Of a DNA stretch of 27,250 nucleotides, positions 16,294-23,642 are shown one piece after another. The notes beneath the pieces were generated by a model that did no database searches, had not been told where the DNA came from, and was given only the letters and a program-made list of their open reading frames with translations. The position numbers were made by a program, and so were the translations under genes. The first letter of the stretch is position 1; each line of letters starts with the position of its first letter. Source of the stretch: DAOVIY01 sp964441595 (GTDB taxonomy: Bacteria; Patescibacteriota; Minisyncoccia; UBA6257); NCBI GenBank assembly GCA_964441595.1, contig CAYTXM010000003.1, positions 1-27,250 of the forward strand, given 5' to 3'.

Positions 16294-17544
16294 ATGAAAA
16301 AACTAAAAACAAAAAAGAAAATAAAAATAACAAAGAAAGCGAAAAAAACGAAAGTTCAAAAAAGAAAAACCCCTATTGTTAAAACTTTAGTAAAACAAGT
16401 AAAACAAGTGAAAAAAGCACAGAAGGTAAAGAAGGTAAAGAAAGTAAAGAAAGTAAAGAAAGCTAAAAAAATACAAGAGAAGATTGATTTATTGATTGAA
16501 AGGGGTAAGTCGCGGGGATTTATTACTCAAGACGAGATTTTAAAATATTTTCCACGCATTGAATCAGATATTAATCTTCTAGAAAAACTTTATGACGCGT
16601 TAGCCGAGGTTAATATTGAAGTAGTAGAAAGTGGAGATTTATTAATACCAAAAAAAGAAGTTTCTGACAAAGAGCTAGAAGACGTTGTAAAGGTTTCAAG
16701 TTCTAAAGTATTGTCTGGAGCAGTTCAGTCATATCTCAGGGAGATAGGAAAAGTTTCCCTTTTAACTCCTGAAGGGGAAAGAGAATTAGCGAAAAAAGTA
16801 GATAGCGGAGATGAACAAGCAAGGCGGAAGATGATTGAGGCTAACCTTCGTTTAGTAGTTTCTATTGCTAAACGTTATATCGGCCGGAGCAGAAATCTGG
16901 GTTTATTAGATTTAATTCAAGAGGGCAATATTGGGCTTTCAAAAGCAGTTGATAAATTTGATTATAAAAAAGGCTTTAAATTTTCCACCTATGCCACTTG
17001 GTGGATTAGGCAAGCAATTACGCGAGCTTTAGCTGATCAAGGGCGGACAATTCGTATTCCTGTGCATATGGTTGAAACAATTACTAAGTATTTAAAAACA
17101 AGGAGGGAATTGGCTCAAACATTAGGAAGGGACCCTTTGCCAGAAGAATTAGCTTCTGAAATGGGAAAAGAAGTTGAGGAAGTCCTTTATCTTATGAAAA
17201 TTTCTCAAAGTACTTCATCATTAAATCAACCGGTAGGGGATGAAGATGGCGGTAGTCAATTGGGAGATTTTATTTCAGATACTAAAGCGATTACTCCAGA
17301 CAGCCATGCTGCAAGAGAATTGTTAAAGACCGAATTAGCAAAGATTATGGGTGAATTATCTGAAAGGGAAAGAGAAATTATAAAAATGAGGTTTGGCTTG
17401 GAAGATGAAATCACTCATACATTAGAGGAAGTAGGAAAATCTTTTGGTGTGACTCGGGAAAGAATCAGACAGATTGAAGCTAAAACTTTAGAAAAGCTTA
17501 AAGAACATTCTCAATCTAATAGACTAAAAGAGTTTTTAAAGTAA
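16294..17544 (+). CDS. rpoD: Primary RNA polymerase sigma factor
   Basis: This is the housekeeping sigma-70 factor. The 416-residue product begins with an unusual tail of about 60 residues that is more than half lysine, including VKK repeats. A region 1.1-like helical domain covers 61-118. Region 1.2 is at 141-172 (SGAVQSYLREIGKVSLLTPE). Region 2 (178-250) contains NLRLVVSIAKRYIGR, DLIQEGNIGLSKAVDKFDY and FSTYATWWIRQAITRALADQ, the -10 recognition part. Region 3 follows (255-330; TIRIPVHMVETI), then region 4 (351-412; ELSEREREIIKMRFGL, TLEEVGKSFGVTRERIRQIE), which reads the -35 box. All core motifs are intact. It follows dnaG closely and the Mur ligase begins two bases after its stop. Confidence 0.97.
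   Translation: MKKLKTKKKIKITKKAKKTKVQKRKTPIVKTLVKQVKQVKKAQKVKKVKKVKKVKKAKKIQEKIDLLIERGKSRGFITQDEILKYFPRIESDINLLEKLYDALAEVNIEVVESGDLLIPKKEVSDKELEDVVKVSSSKVLSGAVQSYLREIGKVSLLTPEGERELAKKVDSGDEQARRKMIEANLRLVVSIAKRYIGRSRNLGLLDLIQEGNIGLSKAVDKFDYKKGFKFSTYATWWIRQAITRALADQGRTIRIPVHMVETITKYLKTRRELAQTLGRDPLPEELASEMGKEVEEVLYLMKISQSTSSLNQPVGDEDGGSQLGDFISDTKAITPDSHAARELLKTELAKIMGELSEREREIIKMRFGLEDEITHTLEEVGKSFGVTRERIRQIEAKTLEKLKEHSQSNRLKEFLK
16390..16461 (+). repeat. 9-base periodic tract encoding VKK/VKQ repeats in rpoD
   Basis: Codons 33-56 of rpoD run with a 9-base period (GTAAAACAA twice, later AAGGTAAAG/AAAGTAAAG four times). They encode alternating Val and Lys-Lys or Lys-Gln. It is a low-complexity protein tail, not an array with spacers. 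Confidence 0.8.
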
Positions 17545-17546
17545 AT

Positions 17547-18893
17547 ATGAATTTGTTGGAAAAAATAAAAAAGAATACTTTATTAAGAAAAATGATTGCT
17601 TTTTTAGCTGCTTTGAGATTTGGTTTTCCAGCGCGCCATCTTACAATTATTGGTATTACAGGGACTACTGGCAAGACCACAACAGCCTTTATGGTTAAAA
17701 ATATTTTAGAGGCTAATGGTATAAAAACGGGTTTAATTAGTACCGCCGGTTATTATATTGGCGATGAGATTATATATCCGGAAGCTTATGCGTCGGGTAC
17801 TACACCTGATTTATTTTTTCTTTATTACTTACTAAAAAAGATTGTAAAAAAAAATTTGAAAGCGCCAGGCACTACACCTGATCCTTTTTTCCTTCATTAT
17901 TTGCTAAGAAAAATGGTAAGGAAAAACTTAAAAGTCGTTGTAATTGAAGTTGCTTCATTTGGGTTAATGTATGAACGGGTTTCCGGATTAAATTTTTCAT
18001 CAGCAGTTTTAACTAATATTTCTTACAATCATCATATTACTATACATGGCAATATGAATAATTATGTTTCAGCTAAATTAAAACTCTTTCGCAGTTTGAA
18101 ACCATCATCAATAGCAATTTTACCAAAAGAAAGCGAATATTTTAATTTATTTGTTAAAAATACGCAAGCTGAAATTTTAAGTTTTGGTTTTGATAAAACT
18201 TGTGATTTATGGATGGATATAAAAGAGATTACTAAAACAGAAAATAAAACGGTTCTTCATTACAAAGATAATTATTTTTCAATTAATTTACCTTTGCCAG
18301 GACTCTTTAATATCCTTAATGCTTTAGCAGCTGTTGGCGCTGTTCATAAATTTTCTTTTTCCATTGAAAAATTAAAAAAAGGATTAGAAAATTTAAAAAA
18401 TATTCCTGGGCGATTAGAATATATAAGTGGCAAACAGCCTTTTTTTGTTATCGTGGATAAAGCGAATACGCCGGCAGCTTTCTGTGGTATAATAGATTTT
18501 ATCAAAATTTTAAATCCAAAAAGAAAAATTGCTATTTATGGAAATTTTGGAGAAAGTCCAATAAAAGAAAGAGAGAAATTAGCGGAAATAGCAACTAATT
18601 TTTTTGATTTAACTATTATTACAGAAGATGATCCTCAAGAAGAGTCTCCTCAAAAAAGTATTGATGATTTTTTAAATTTTGTGGAGAAAAAGAATATTCC
18701 CTCAAATAAATATGCTTCTTTTCTAAACAGGAAACAAGCAATTCAAGAAGCGATAAAGCAGGCTAATAAAGGAGATTTAATAGTAATTTTAGGTCGTGGA
18801 AATGAACAAATAATGGATTATGGAATTAAGACAGTGCCTTTTGATGATAGGCAAGTAACAAGAGAAGTATTAAAAGAACAGGAATACCTTTAA
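17547..18893 (+). CDS. Divergent MurE-like Mur ligase
   Basis: This is an ATP-dependent amino-acid ligase of the peptidoglycan pathway, closest in layout to MurE. The P-loop is GITGTTGKTTT (36-46), and the TTPD motif that binds the UDP-MurNAc-peptide follows. The segment at 84-107 is repeated at 108-131, so TTPD occurs twice. Several family motifs are altered: EVASFGL where EVSSHGL is usual, TNISYNHHITIHG for TNISRDHLDxHG, DKANTPA for DYAHTPD, and GRGNEQ for GKGHE. The carbamylated-Lys region SAKLKLF is kept. The amino-acid motif reads EDDPQ (360-364), nearer to the DDPN/DNPA of Lys-adding MurE than to DNPR of DAP-adding MurE. Length (448) is slightly below usual, and the MurE N-terminal domain is nearly absent. 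Activity and added amino acid are uncertain. Confidence 0.8.
   Translation: MNLLEKIKKNTLLRKMIAFLAALRFGFPARHLTIIGITGTTGKTTTAFMVKNILEANGIKTGLISTAGYYIGDEIIYPEAYASGTTPDLFFLYYLLKKIVKKNLKAPGTTPDPFFLHYLLRKMVRKNLKVVVIEVASFGLMYERVSGLNFSSAVLTNISYNHHITIHGNMNNYVSAKLKLFRSLKPSSIAILPKESEYFNLFVKNTQAEILSFGFDKTCDLWMDIKEITKTENKTVLHYKDNYFSINLPLPGLFNILNALAAVGAVHKFSFSIEKLKKGLENLKNIPGRLEYISGKQPFFVIVDKANTPAAFCGIIDFIKILNPKRKIAIYGNFGESPIKEREKLAEIATNFFDLTIITEDDPQEESPQKSIDDFLNFVEKKNIPSNKYASFLNRKQAIQEAIKQANKGDLIVILGRGNEQIMDYGIKTVPFDDRQVTREVLKEQEYL
17796..17939 (+). repeat. In-frame 72-base tandem duplication in the Mur ligase gene
   Basis: Codons 84-107 and 108-131 are two adjacent 72-base copies. Both encode GTTPDxFFLxYLLxKxVxKNLK, with conservative protein changes and many silent differences. 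The duplication is therefore not recent and has kept its frame. Confidence 0.9.
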
Positions 18894-18913
18894 AGCTTAG
18901 AATTAACAAGTTT

Positions 18914-20785
18914 ATGGACTCAAAAGCATTACGGGAAAAATTTTTGAAGTTTTTTGAAGAAAGAGGGCATAAAACAATTCCTTCTTCTTCTTTAATTCCA
19001 GAAAATGATTCAACAACTTTGTTTACTGGTTCAGGCATGCAACCTTTAGTACCGTATTTAATGGGCGAACCTCACTCTAAAGGCAAAAGATTGGTAAATA
19101 TTCAGAAATCATTTCGGGCTGAAGACATTGAAGAAGTAGGCGACAATCGTCATACTACTTTTTTTGAAATGTTAGGTAATTGGTCATTGGGCGATTATTT
19201 TAAAAAAGAACAATTAAATTGGTTATTTGAATTTTTAATCAAAGAAATAAAATTAGATCCTAAAAGAATTTATGTATCAGTTTTTCGGGGAAATGAAAAA
19301 ATTGGCATTAATAAAGACTTAGAATCTGTTCAAGCATGGAAAGATATTTTTAAAAAGAATAATATTGAAGCGAATGATGTAGATGAAGCTGAAAAATACG
19401 GGCTTCAAGATGGTCGCATTTTTTATTATGATGAAACTAAAAATTGGTGGTCACGTTCAGGAACTCCGGCCAATATGCCGATTGGAGAAATTGGTGGGCC
19501 AGATAGCGAGGTTTTTTATGATTTAGGTGAGGAATTAAAACGTCATGAAAATTCTAAATGGCGAGATAAACCTTGTCATATCAATTGTGATTGTGGGCGT
19601 TTTATTGAAATTGGCAATAGTGTTTTTATAGAATTTATTCGTTCTGCAAAAGGATTTAAATCTTTACCGCAAAAAAACGTAGATTTTGGCGGTGGCCTGG
19701 AAAGAATTACTATGGTAGCGCAAGGTAAAAATAATATTTTCAAAACAGATTTATTTATCAATATTATTAAAAAAATTGAAGAATTGTCAGGTCAAAGATA
19801 TGAAGATAATATGCAATCATTTGAAATTATTGCAGATCATTTGAGAGCCACGACTTTTATTATGGGTGATGATAGAGGAATTACTCCTTCTAACGTTGAT
19901 CAAGGATATATAGTCCGCCGATTAATTAGAAGGGCTATCCGTTATGGTCGACAAATGGGTATTAAACAAAAATCCTGGACTCAGGAAATAGCAAAAATCA
20001 TAGTTGATGATTATAAATTAATTTATCCTGAATTAACCCATAATCTTAAATTTATAACAAATAATTTAGAAGAAGAAGAAGTTAAATTTAATAAAGCAGT
20101 AGGGGCAGGATTAAAAAAATTAAAAAAGTTTATTGATAGCGGCAAAGATATAACAGAAAAAACAGTTGTTGATTTATATTTGACTTTTGGAACTCCTATC
20201 GCAATAACTTTAGGGGAATTAGATAAGGTTAATATAGTATTAAAAAATCCTAAAGAAATTGAAGAAAGGTTGATTAAGCATCAAAAATTATCTAGAATTG
20301 CTAGCGTTGGCAAGTTTAAAGGTGGATTAGCTGATACTTCTGAAAAAACAAAAAAACTTCATACTGCTTGCCATCTGCTTTTAGCTGCCTTAAGGAATGT
20401 GTTAGGAAATTATGTAGAACAAAAAGGTTCAAATATTACAGCTGAACGTCTTCGCTTTGATTTTTCTCATACTGAAAAACTTACTCCAGAACAAAAAGCA
20501 GAGGTGGAAAAAATAGTAAATGAAGCAATTAAAAAAAACTTGCCAGTGTTTTCTGAAGAGATGTTATTAGAAGATGCTAAAAAACGAGGAGCCTTGGGAG
20601 TATTTGAGTCAAAATATGGAGAAAGAGTAAAGGTTTATACTATTGGAGAAAAAGATAATTTTATTTCAAAAGAAATTTGTGGCGGCCCACACGCAGAATT
20701 TACTGGAGAATTAGGCTCTTTTAAAATTATTAAAGAAGAGTCATCAGGGGCAGGAATTAGAAGAATAAAAGCTGTTTTAGAATAA
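18914..20785 (+). CDS. alaS: Alanyl-tRNA synthetase, short form
   Basis: This class II synthetase charges tRNA-Ala. The 623-residue protein begins LREKFLKFFEERGHKTIPSSSLIP and has motif elements FTGSGMQPLVPYL, RHTTFFEMLGNWSLGDYF and GGGLERITM. The editing domain keeps its zinc and catalytic residues: H483 and H487 in HTACH, and C589 and H593 in CGGPH. The protein stops soon after GSFKIIKEESSGAGIRRI, so the C-terminal C-Ala/DHHA1 domain of full-length bacterial enzymes (about 870 residues) is missing. The stop is followed by a promoter and a new gene, which argues against a sequencing artefact. Other Patescibacteria appear to share this compact form, but that statement is from memory. Misacylation editing should be possible in cis. 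Confidence 0.95.
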   Translation: MDSKALREKFLKFFEERGHKTIPSSSLIPENDSTTLFTGSGMQPLVPYLMGEPHSKGKRLVNIQKSFRAEDIEEVGDNRHTTFFEMLGNWSLGDYFKKEQLNWLFEFLIKEIKLDPKRIYVSVFRGNEKIGINKDLESVQAWKDIFKKNNIEANDVDEAEKYGLQDGRIFYYDETKNWWSRSGTPANMPIGEIGGPDSEVFYDLGEELKRHENSKWRDKPCHINCDCGRFIEIGNSVFIEFIRSAKGFKSLPQKNVDFGGGLERITMVAQGKNNIFKTDLFINIIKKIEELSGQRYEDNMQSFEIIADHLRATTFIMGDDRGITPSNVDQGYIVRRLIRRAIRYGRQMGIKQKSWTQEIAKIIVDDYKLIYPELTHNLKFITNNLEEEEVKFNKAVGAGLKKLKKFIDSGKDITEKTVVDLYLTFGTPIAITLGELDKVNIVLKNPKEIEERLIKHQKLSRIASVGKFKGGLADTSEKTKKLHTACHLLLAALRNVLGNYVEQKGSNITAERLRFDFSHTEKLTPEQKAEVEKIVNEAIKKNLPVFSEEMLLEDAKKRGALGVFESKYGERVKVYTIGEKDNFISKEICGGPHAEFTGELGSFKIIKEESSGAGIRRIKAVLE

Positions 20786-20790
20786 GATTT

Positions 20791-20820
20791 GTGGTATAAT
20801 AAATTGCTTTTATGATATAC
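20791..20820 (+). promoter_or_regulatory. Two extended -10 promoters in tandem
   Basis: TGGTATAAT (20791-20799) and TGATATACT (20812-20820) both fit the extended -10 form TGnTATAAT. Neither has a good -35 box, as is usual for extended -10 promoters. Predicted starts are about 33 and 12 bases before the ATG at 20839. Confidence 0.5.
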
Positions 20821-20838
20821 TAAAAACAATATATAATA

Positions 20839-22233
20839 ATGGAAAATTCTCAAAAAAAGAAAAGAAAAGTCAAGGATATCTTTTCTCCGCATGAACTAAA
20901 TTATTATCCATCTGACAAAAAAAAAGTCGAAGAAGAAATTCCAATTCGTTTAACTCATAAATTACAGCGAGAGAAAGAAATGGAAAAGATAAATGAGGGA
21001 AACGAAGAGAGCATAACAGTAGTTGCTGCTGACCTTAAAGAAAAATTTGTAAAGAAAGAAAGGGCGATTAATAAGAAGGTAATAATTCTTTTAGGAGTAT
21101 TTTTTTCTTTAGTTGCTTTTTATTATTTAGGATTTGTATTTTTAGCTAAGGCAGATATAAATATTACTACAAAAAAGATGGAAATGCCTTTTTCAGGTGT
21201 TGTTTTAATAGATACAAATGTTTCTTCAATAGATTTTAATAATGCCATAGTTCCTGGAAATTCATTTGTTTTTAAAGCAAATGAAACGCAAGAATTTTCA
21301 AGTACTGGGCAAGGTAAAGATGAAAGAAAAGCTAAGGGAATAATTACAATATATAATAATTATTCAACTTCTCCTCAGATTTTAGTGGCTACAACCCGTT
21401 TTGAAAGACCTGATCACAAAATATTTCATCTAGATTCACGTATTGTTATTCCAGGAGCTACTACCAAAAATGGAAAACTTGTACCATCTACGATTGATGC
21501 GAAAGTAACCGCAGATAAATCAGGAACGGATTATAATATAGAAGCTTGTAATCTGCCTGATTGTAAGTTTACTATTCCGGGATTTGAAGGAACATCAAAA
21601 TTTAATGGTTTTTATGGCATTTCTACTAAACCAATGACAGGAGGAGCTTTTGCTTCAGTTCCTTTAGTAACTTCAGAGGATATAAAAAGCGCAGAGGAGA
21701 TTATTTTTCAAAAGGTTATGGATTCTATTAATCAAGACTTAGAAAATAAAATTCCAAAAAAACCAAAAGAATTAACAATATTATCAGGAGCGAAAAGTAG
21801 TACAAATCTTACTAATTTAAGTAGCGATGCCAGTATTGGAGATCGCCGTGAAAAGTTTTCAGTTAGTGTCGAAGGTGAAATTAAGGTGATTGCGTTTGAT
21901 GAAGATAGTATCATTAAATATATACAAGAAATTTTGGAAAAAGACAGAGATGAAAATTATGATTATTGTCAAAAGCCAGAATTAGAATATCTAGAATTAA
22001 AAACCGATTTTAGCGCAGGTACAATGAAAATGTCAGTTAAAACAAATCAGATTGTGTGCCATAAGTTATCTTTAGAGGAAATAAAAAAACTTATTATTGG
22101 AAAAAACAAGGAAGAATTAAATCAGATTTTTGAATCTAATCCTGGCATAAAGGATGTAGAAGTAAATCTTTCACCACTATGGATAAGGAAAGTTCCGAAT
22201 TCTTTAGATAAAATTAACCTTTTTATTGACTAA
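20839..22233 (+). CDS. Conserved single-span membrane protein, function unknown
   Basis: The 464-residue product has a charged cytoplasmic N-terminus of about 78 residues (SQKKKRKVKDIF, then Lys/Glu-rich helices), one span (about 80-103) and a large outside part. The outer part begins ADINITTKKMEMPFSG and is beta-rich: KAKGIITIYNNYSTSPQ, LVATTRF, RIVIPGATTKNGKLVPSTIDAKV, TIPGFEGTSKFNGFYG, then GGAFASVPLVTSEDI. A mixed alpha/beta C-terminus follows. Proteins with this layout recur in Parcubacteria, and some segments recall baseplate-J-like folds, but I cannot assign a function. It has its own twin promoters and lies between alaS and the ribosomal-protein cluster. Two Cys pairs (residues 235 and 239 region, and later isolated Cys) may form disulfides outside. 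Confidence 0.65.
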   Translation: MENSQKKKRKVKDIFSPHELNYYPSDKKKVEEEIPIRLTHKLQREKEMEKINEGNEESITVVAADLKEKFVKKERAINKKVIILLGVFFSLVAFYYLGFVFLAKADINITTKKMEMPFSGVVLIDTNVSSIDFNNAIVPGNSFVFKANETQEFSSTGQGKDERKAKGIITIYNNYSTSPQILVATTRFERPDHKIFHLDSRIVIPGATTKNGKLVPSTIDAKVTADKSGTDYNIEACNLPDCKFTIPGFEGTSKFNGFYGISTKPMTGGAFASVPLVTSEDIKSAEEIIFQKVMDSINQDLENKIPKKPKELTILSGAKSSTNLTNLSSDASIGDRREKFSVSVEGEIKVIAFDEDSIIKYIQEILEKDRDENYDYCQKPELEYLELKTDFSAGTMKMSVKTNQIVCHKLSLEEIKKLIIGKNKEELNQIFESNPGIKDVEVNLSPLWIRKVPNSLDKINLFID

Positions 22234-22254
22234 AATTAGTTATTCTGATAAACT
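22226..22254 (+). promoter_or_regulatory. Candidate promoter for infA and the ribosomal cluster
   Basis: TTGACT (22226-22231) is followed after 17 bases by TAAACT (22249-22254). The TG at 22246-22247 makes it an extended -10. The -35 box overlaps the preceding stop codon. Transcription would begin about 5 bases before the infA ATG. A hairpin (ATTAGT/ACTAAT arms, 22235-22257) overlaps the spacer and could mark an operator, but it has no T-tract. Confidence 0.42.
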
Positions 22255-22265
22255 AATAACGCTTT

Positions 22266-22487
22266 ATGACACAGAAAAAAGAAGCTGATCGCAAAGAAGG
22301 AACCATAACTGAATCTTTGCGTAATGCGATATTTAGAGTACGTTTAGACGGAGAAGATAAAGAAATCTTAGCCCATTTAGCTGGTAAACTTCGTCTTCAT
22401 CACATCAAAATTCTTCCAGGTGATAGAGTTGTAGTAGAATTATCACCATATGATTCTAGCCGTGGTCGCATTGTTTATCGGCTGTAA
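22266..22487 (+). CDS. infA: Translation initiation factor IF-1
   Basis: IF-1 is an OB-fold protein that occupies the ribosomal A site during initiation. The 73-residue length is typical. Diagnostic stretches are EGTITESLRNAIFRVRL, AHLAGKLRLHHIKILPGDRV and VELSPYDSSRGRIVYRL, cited in parts. The usual GKMR is GKLR here. The gene opens the ribosomal-protein cluster, as in many bacteria, directly before rpmJ. Confidence 0.96.
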   Translation: MTQKKEADRKEGTITESLRNAIFRVRLDGEDKEILAHLAGKLRLHHIKILPGDRVVVELSPYDSSRGRIVYRL

Positions 22488-22509
22488 ACCGATTTTATTT
22501 TTAATATTT

Positions 22510-22623
22510 ATGAAAGTCAGAGCATCAGTAAAAAAAATTTGTAGAAATTGTAAAGTAGTGCGACGAAAAGGCCGCGTATATGTTATTTGTCAAAACCCTA
22601 AGCATAAACAAAGACAAGGCTAA
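22510..22623 (+). CDS. rpmJ: Ribosomal protein L36 (bL36)
   Basis: This short gene encodes 37 residues starting MKVRASVKKICRNCKVVRR and ending VICQNPKHKQRQG. The zinc ligands C11, C14, C27 and H32 are all present, so it is the zinc-binding form. L36 sits near the base of the large-subunit stalk. It lies 22 bases after infA. Its TAA stop is inside the 5' arm of the large hairpin that precedes rpsM. Confidence 0.96.
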   Translation: MKVRASVKKICRNCKVVRRKGRVYVICQNPKHKQRQG

Positions 22624-22690
22624 AGCTCAGGTAATTGTTTTAAAAACACGCTAATCGCTATCGTTTTTCTAAACAATTACCTTCGCTTTA
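22621..22690 (+). promoter_or_regulatory. Large hairpin between rpmJ and rpsM
   Basis: Three nested paired segments can be read directly. TAAAGC (22621-22626) pairs with GCTTTA (22685-22690). AGGTAATTGTTT (22629-22640) pairs with AAACAATTACCT (22671-22682). AAAAAC (22642-22647) pairs with GTTTTT (22663-22668). Small internal loops separate them, and the apical loop has 15 nt. No T-tract follows, so it is not a standard terminator. E. coli S4 represses the alpha operon by binding the rpsM leader, and this hairpin occupies the same place. An attenuator, processing site or S4-type operator are the options. Confidence 0.7.
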
Positions 22691-22717
22691 ATGTTTAATC
22701 AAATTAAATAAATTAAT

Positions 22718-23110
22718 ATGGCTCGTTTTTTAGGTATAAATATACCAGATGATAAAAATATAAATATTGCCCTTACATACATTTATGGGATTGGGCGTTC
22801 TTCATCCGAGAAACTTTTAAAAGAAGCTGGTATTGATTTTGGGAAAAAAACAAAAGACTTAAGCGCTTCCGAATTGAATTCTTTAAAGGAATTAATAGAA
22901 AAAAACAAAATAAATACAGAAGGTGATCTAAGAAGAGATATCAGGTCAAATATAAAACGCCTTATAAATGTTAATTCTTATCGTGGAATAAGGCATACAA
23001 AAAGATTGCCGTTAAGGGGGCAAAGGACAAAGACAAATTCTCGAACAGTTAGGGGAAATGTACGTAGAACGGTTGGTTCTGGAAGGGCTAAAGCTCCGAC
23101 AGCAAAATAA
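22718..23110 (+). CDS. rpsM: Ribosomal protein S13 (uS13)
   Basis: This small-subunit head protein contacts the P-site tRNA and the large subunit. The 130 residues begin ARFLGINIPDDKNINIALTYIYGIGR, in the conserved helix-two-turn-helix order. They include GDLRRDIRSNIKRLINVNSYRGIRH and end with the basic tail RTVRGNVRRTVG followed by Ala, Lys and Pro. Length is slightly above the usual 118-126. It is the first gene after the intercistronic hairpin. AT-rich sequence without a Shine-Dalgarno precedes the ATG. It starts the order rpsM-rpsK-rpsD-rpoA-rplQ of the alpha operon. Confidence 0.97.
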   Translation: MARFLGINIPDDKNINIALTYIYGIGRSSSEKLLKEAGIDFGKKTKDLSASELNSLKELIEKNKINTEGDLRRDIRSNIKRLINVNSYRGIRHTKRLPLRGQRTKTNSRTVRGNVRRTVGSGRAKAPTAK

Positions 23111-23178
23111 CTGAGCTCGAAAACATTTCCTCGCTCTTCTCAAACATTTAAAAATTAAGAAGTTAAAAATTAGTTTGT

Positions 23179-23622
23179 ATGGGAAAAAAGAGAGTTATAA
23201 CTAAATCTGGAGAAGATACCAGTAAAATAGAAGCAAAAGCATCTTCTGCTAAAATTAAATCTTCTTCCAAAAAAAGTTTAGAAGCGGGAAGAATTTATAT
23301 TCGTGCTTCTTATAATAATACATCGGTATCACTCACTGATCCCAAGGGCGAGCTTGTTGCATGGTCTTCGGCTGGATCTTTAGGATTTAGGGGGCCTAAG
23401 AAGGCAACTCCTTTTGCTGCGTCAAAGGTAGTGTCTGTTTTAATGGAAAAAACAAAGAAGATTGGATTAAAAACAGTAGAAATTTATCTAAAGGGAATTG
23501 GCGGTGGAAGAGAAACAGCAATTCGTTCTTTAGCTAATCATGGGCTTGATATTACTTTGGTAAAAGATATAACGCCAATGCCTCATAATGGACCACGTCC
23601 GCCGAAGGTAAGGAGGGTATAA
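23179..23622 (+). CDS. rpsK: Ribosomal protein S11 (uS11)
   Basis: S11 lies on the platform of the small subunit. The 147 residues carry an N-terminal extension of about 36 residues rich in Lys and Ser. The core follows: GRIYIRASYNNTSVSLTDPKG, AWSSAGSLGFRGPKKATPFAA, KGIGGGRETAIRSL and the conserved end ITPMPHNGPRPPKVRRV, cited in parts. The core is complete. Spacing to rpsM is 68 bases of AT-rich sequence in which no confident signal can be read. Confidence 0.97.
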   Translation: MGKKRVITKSGEDTSKIEAKASSAKIKSSSKKSLEAGRIYIRASYNNTSVSLTDPKGELVAWSSAGSLGFRGPKKATPFAASKVVSVLMEKTKKIGLKTVEIYLKGIGGGRETAIRSLANHGLDITLVKDITPMPHNGPRPPKVRRV

Positions 23623-23642
23623 GATTAAAATTATATAATAGT

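Noticed and set aside
16390..16461. Short direct repeats as a possible CRISPR array
   Set aside because: The repeats are 9 bases, contiguous, lack spacers and encode an in-frame Val-Lys tail of RpoD.
22235..22257. Hairpin before infA as a terminator
   Set aside because: The arms are A/T-rich, and no T-tract follows. It overlaps the candidate promoter spacer instead.
22691..22711. Six-codon upstream reading frame before rpsM
   Set aside because: Such a short frame is expected by chance and has no ribosome binding site or sequence sign of a stalling peptide.
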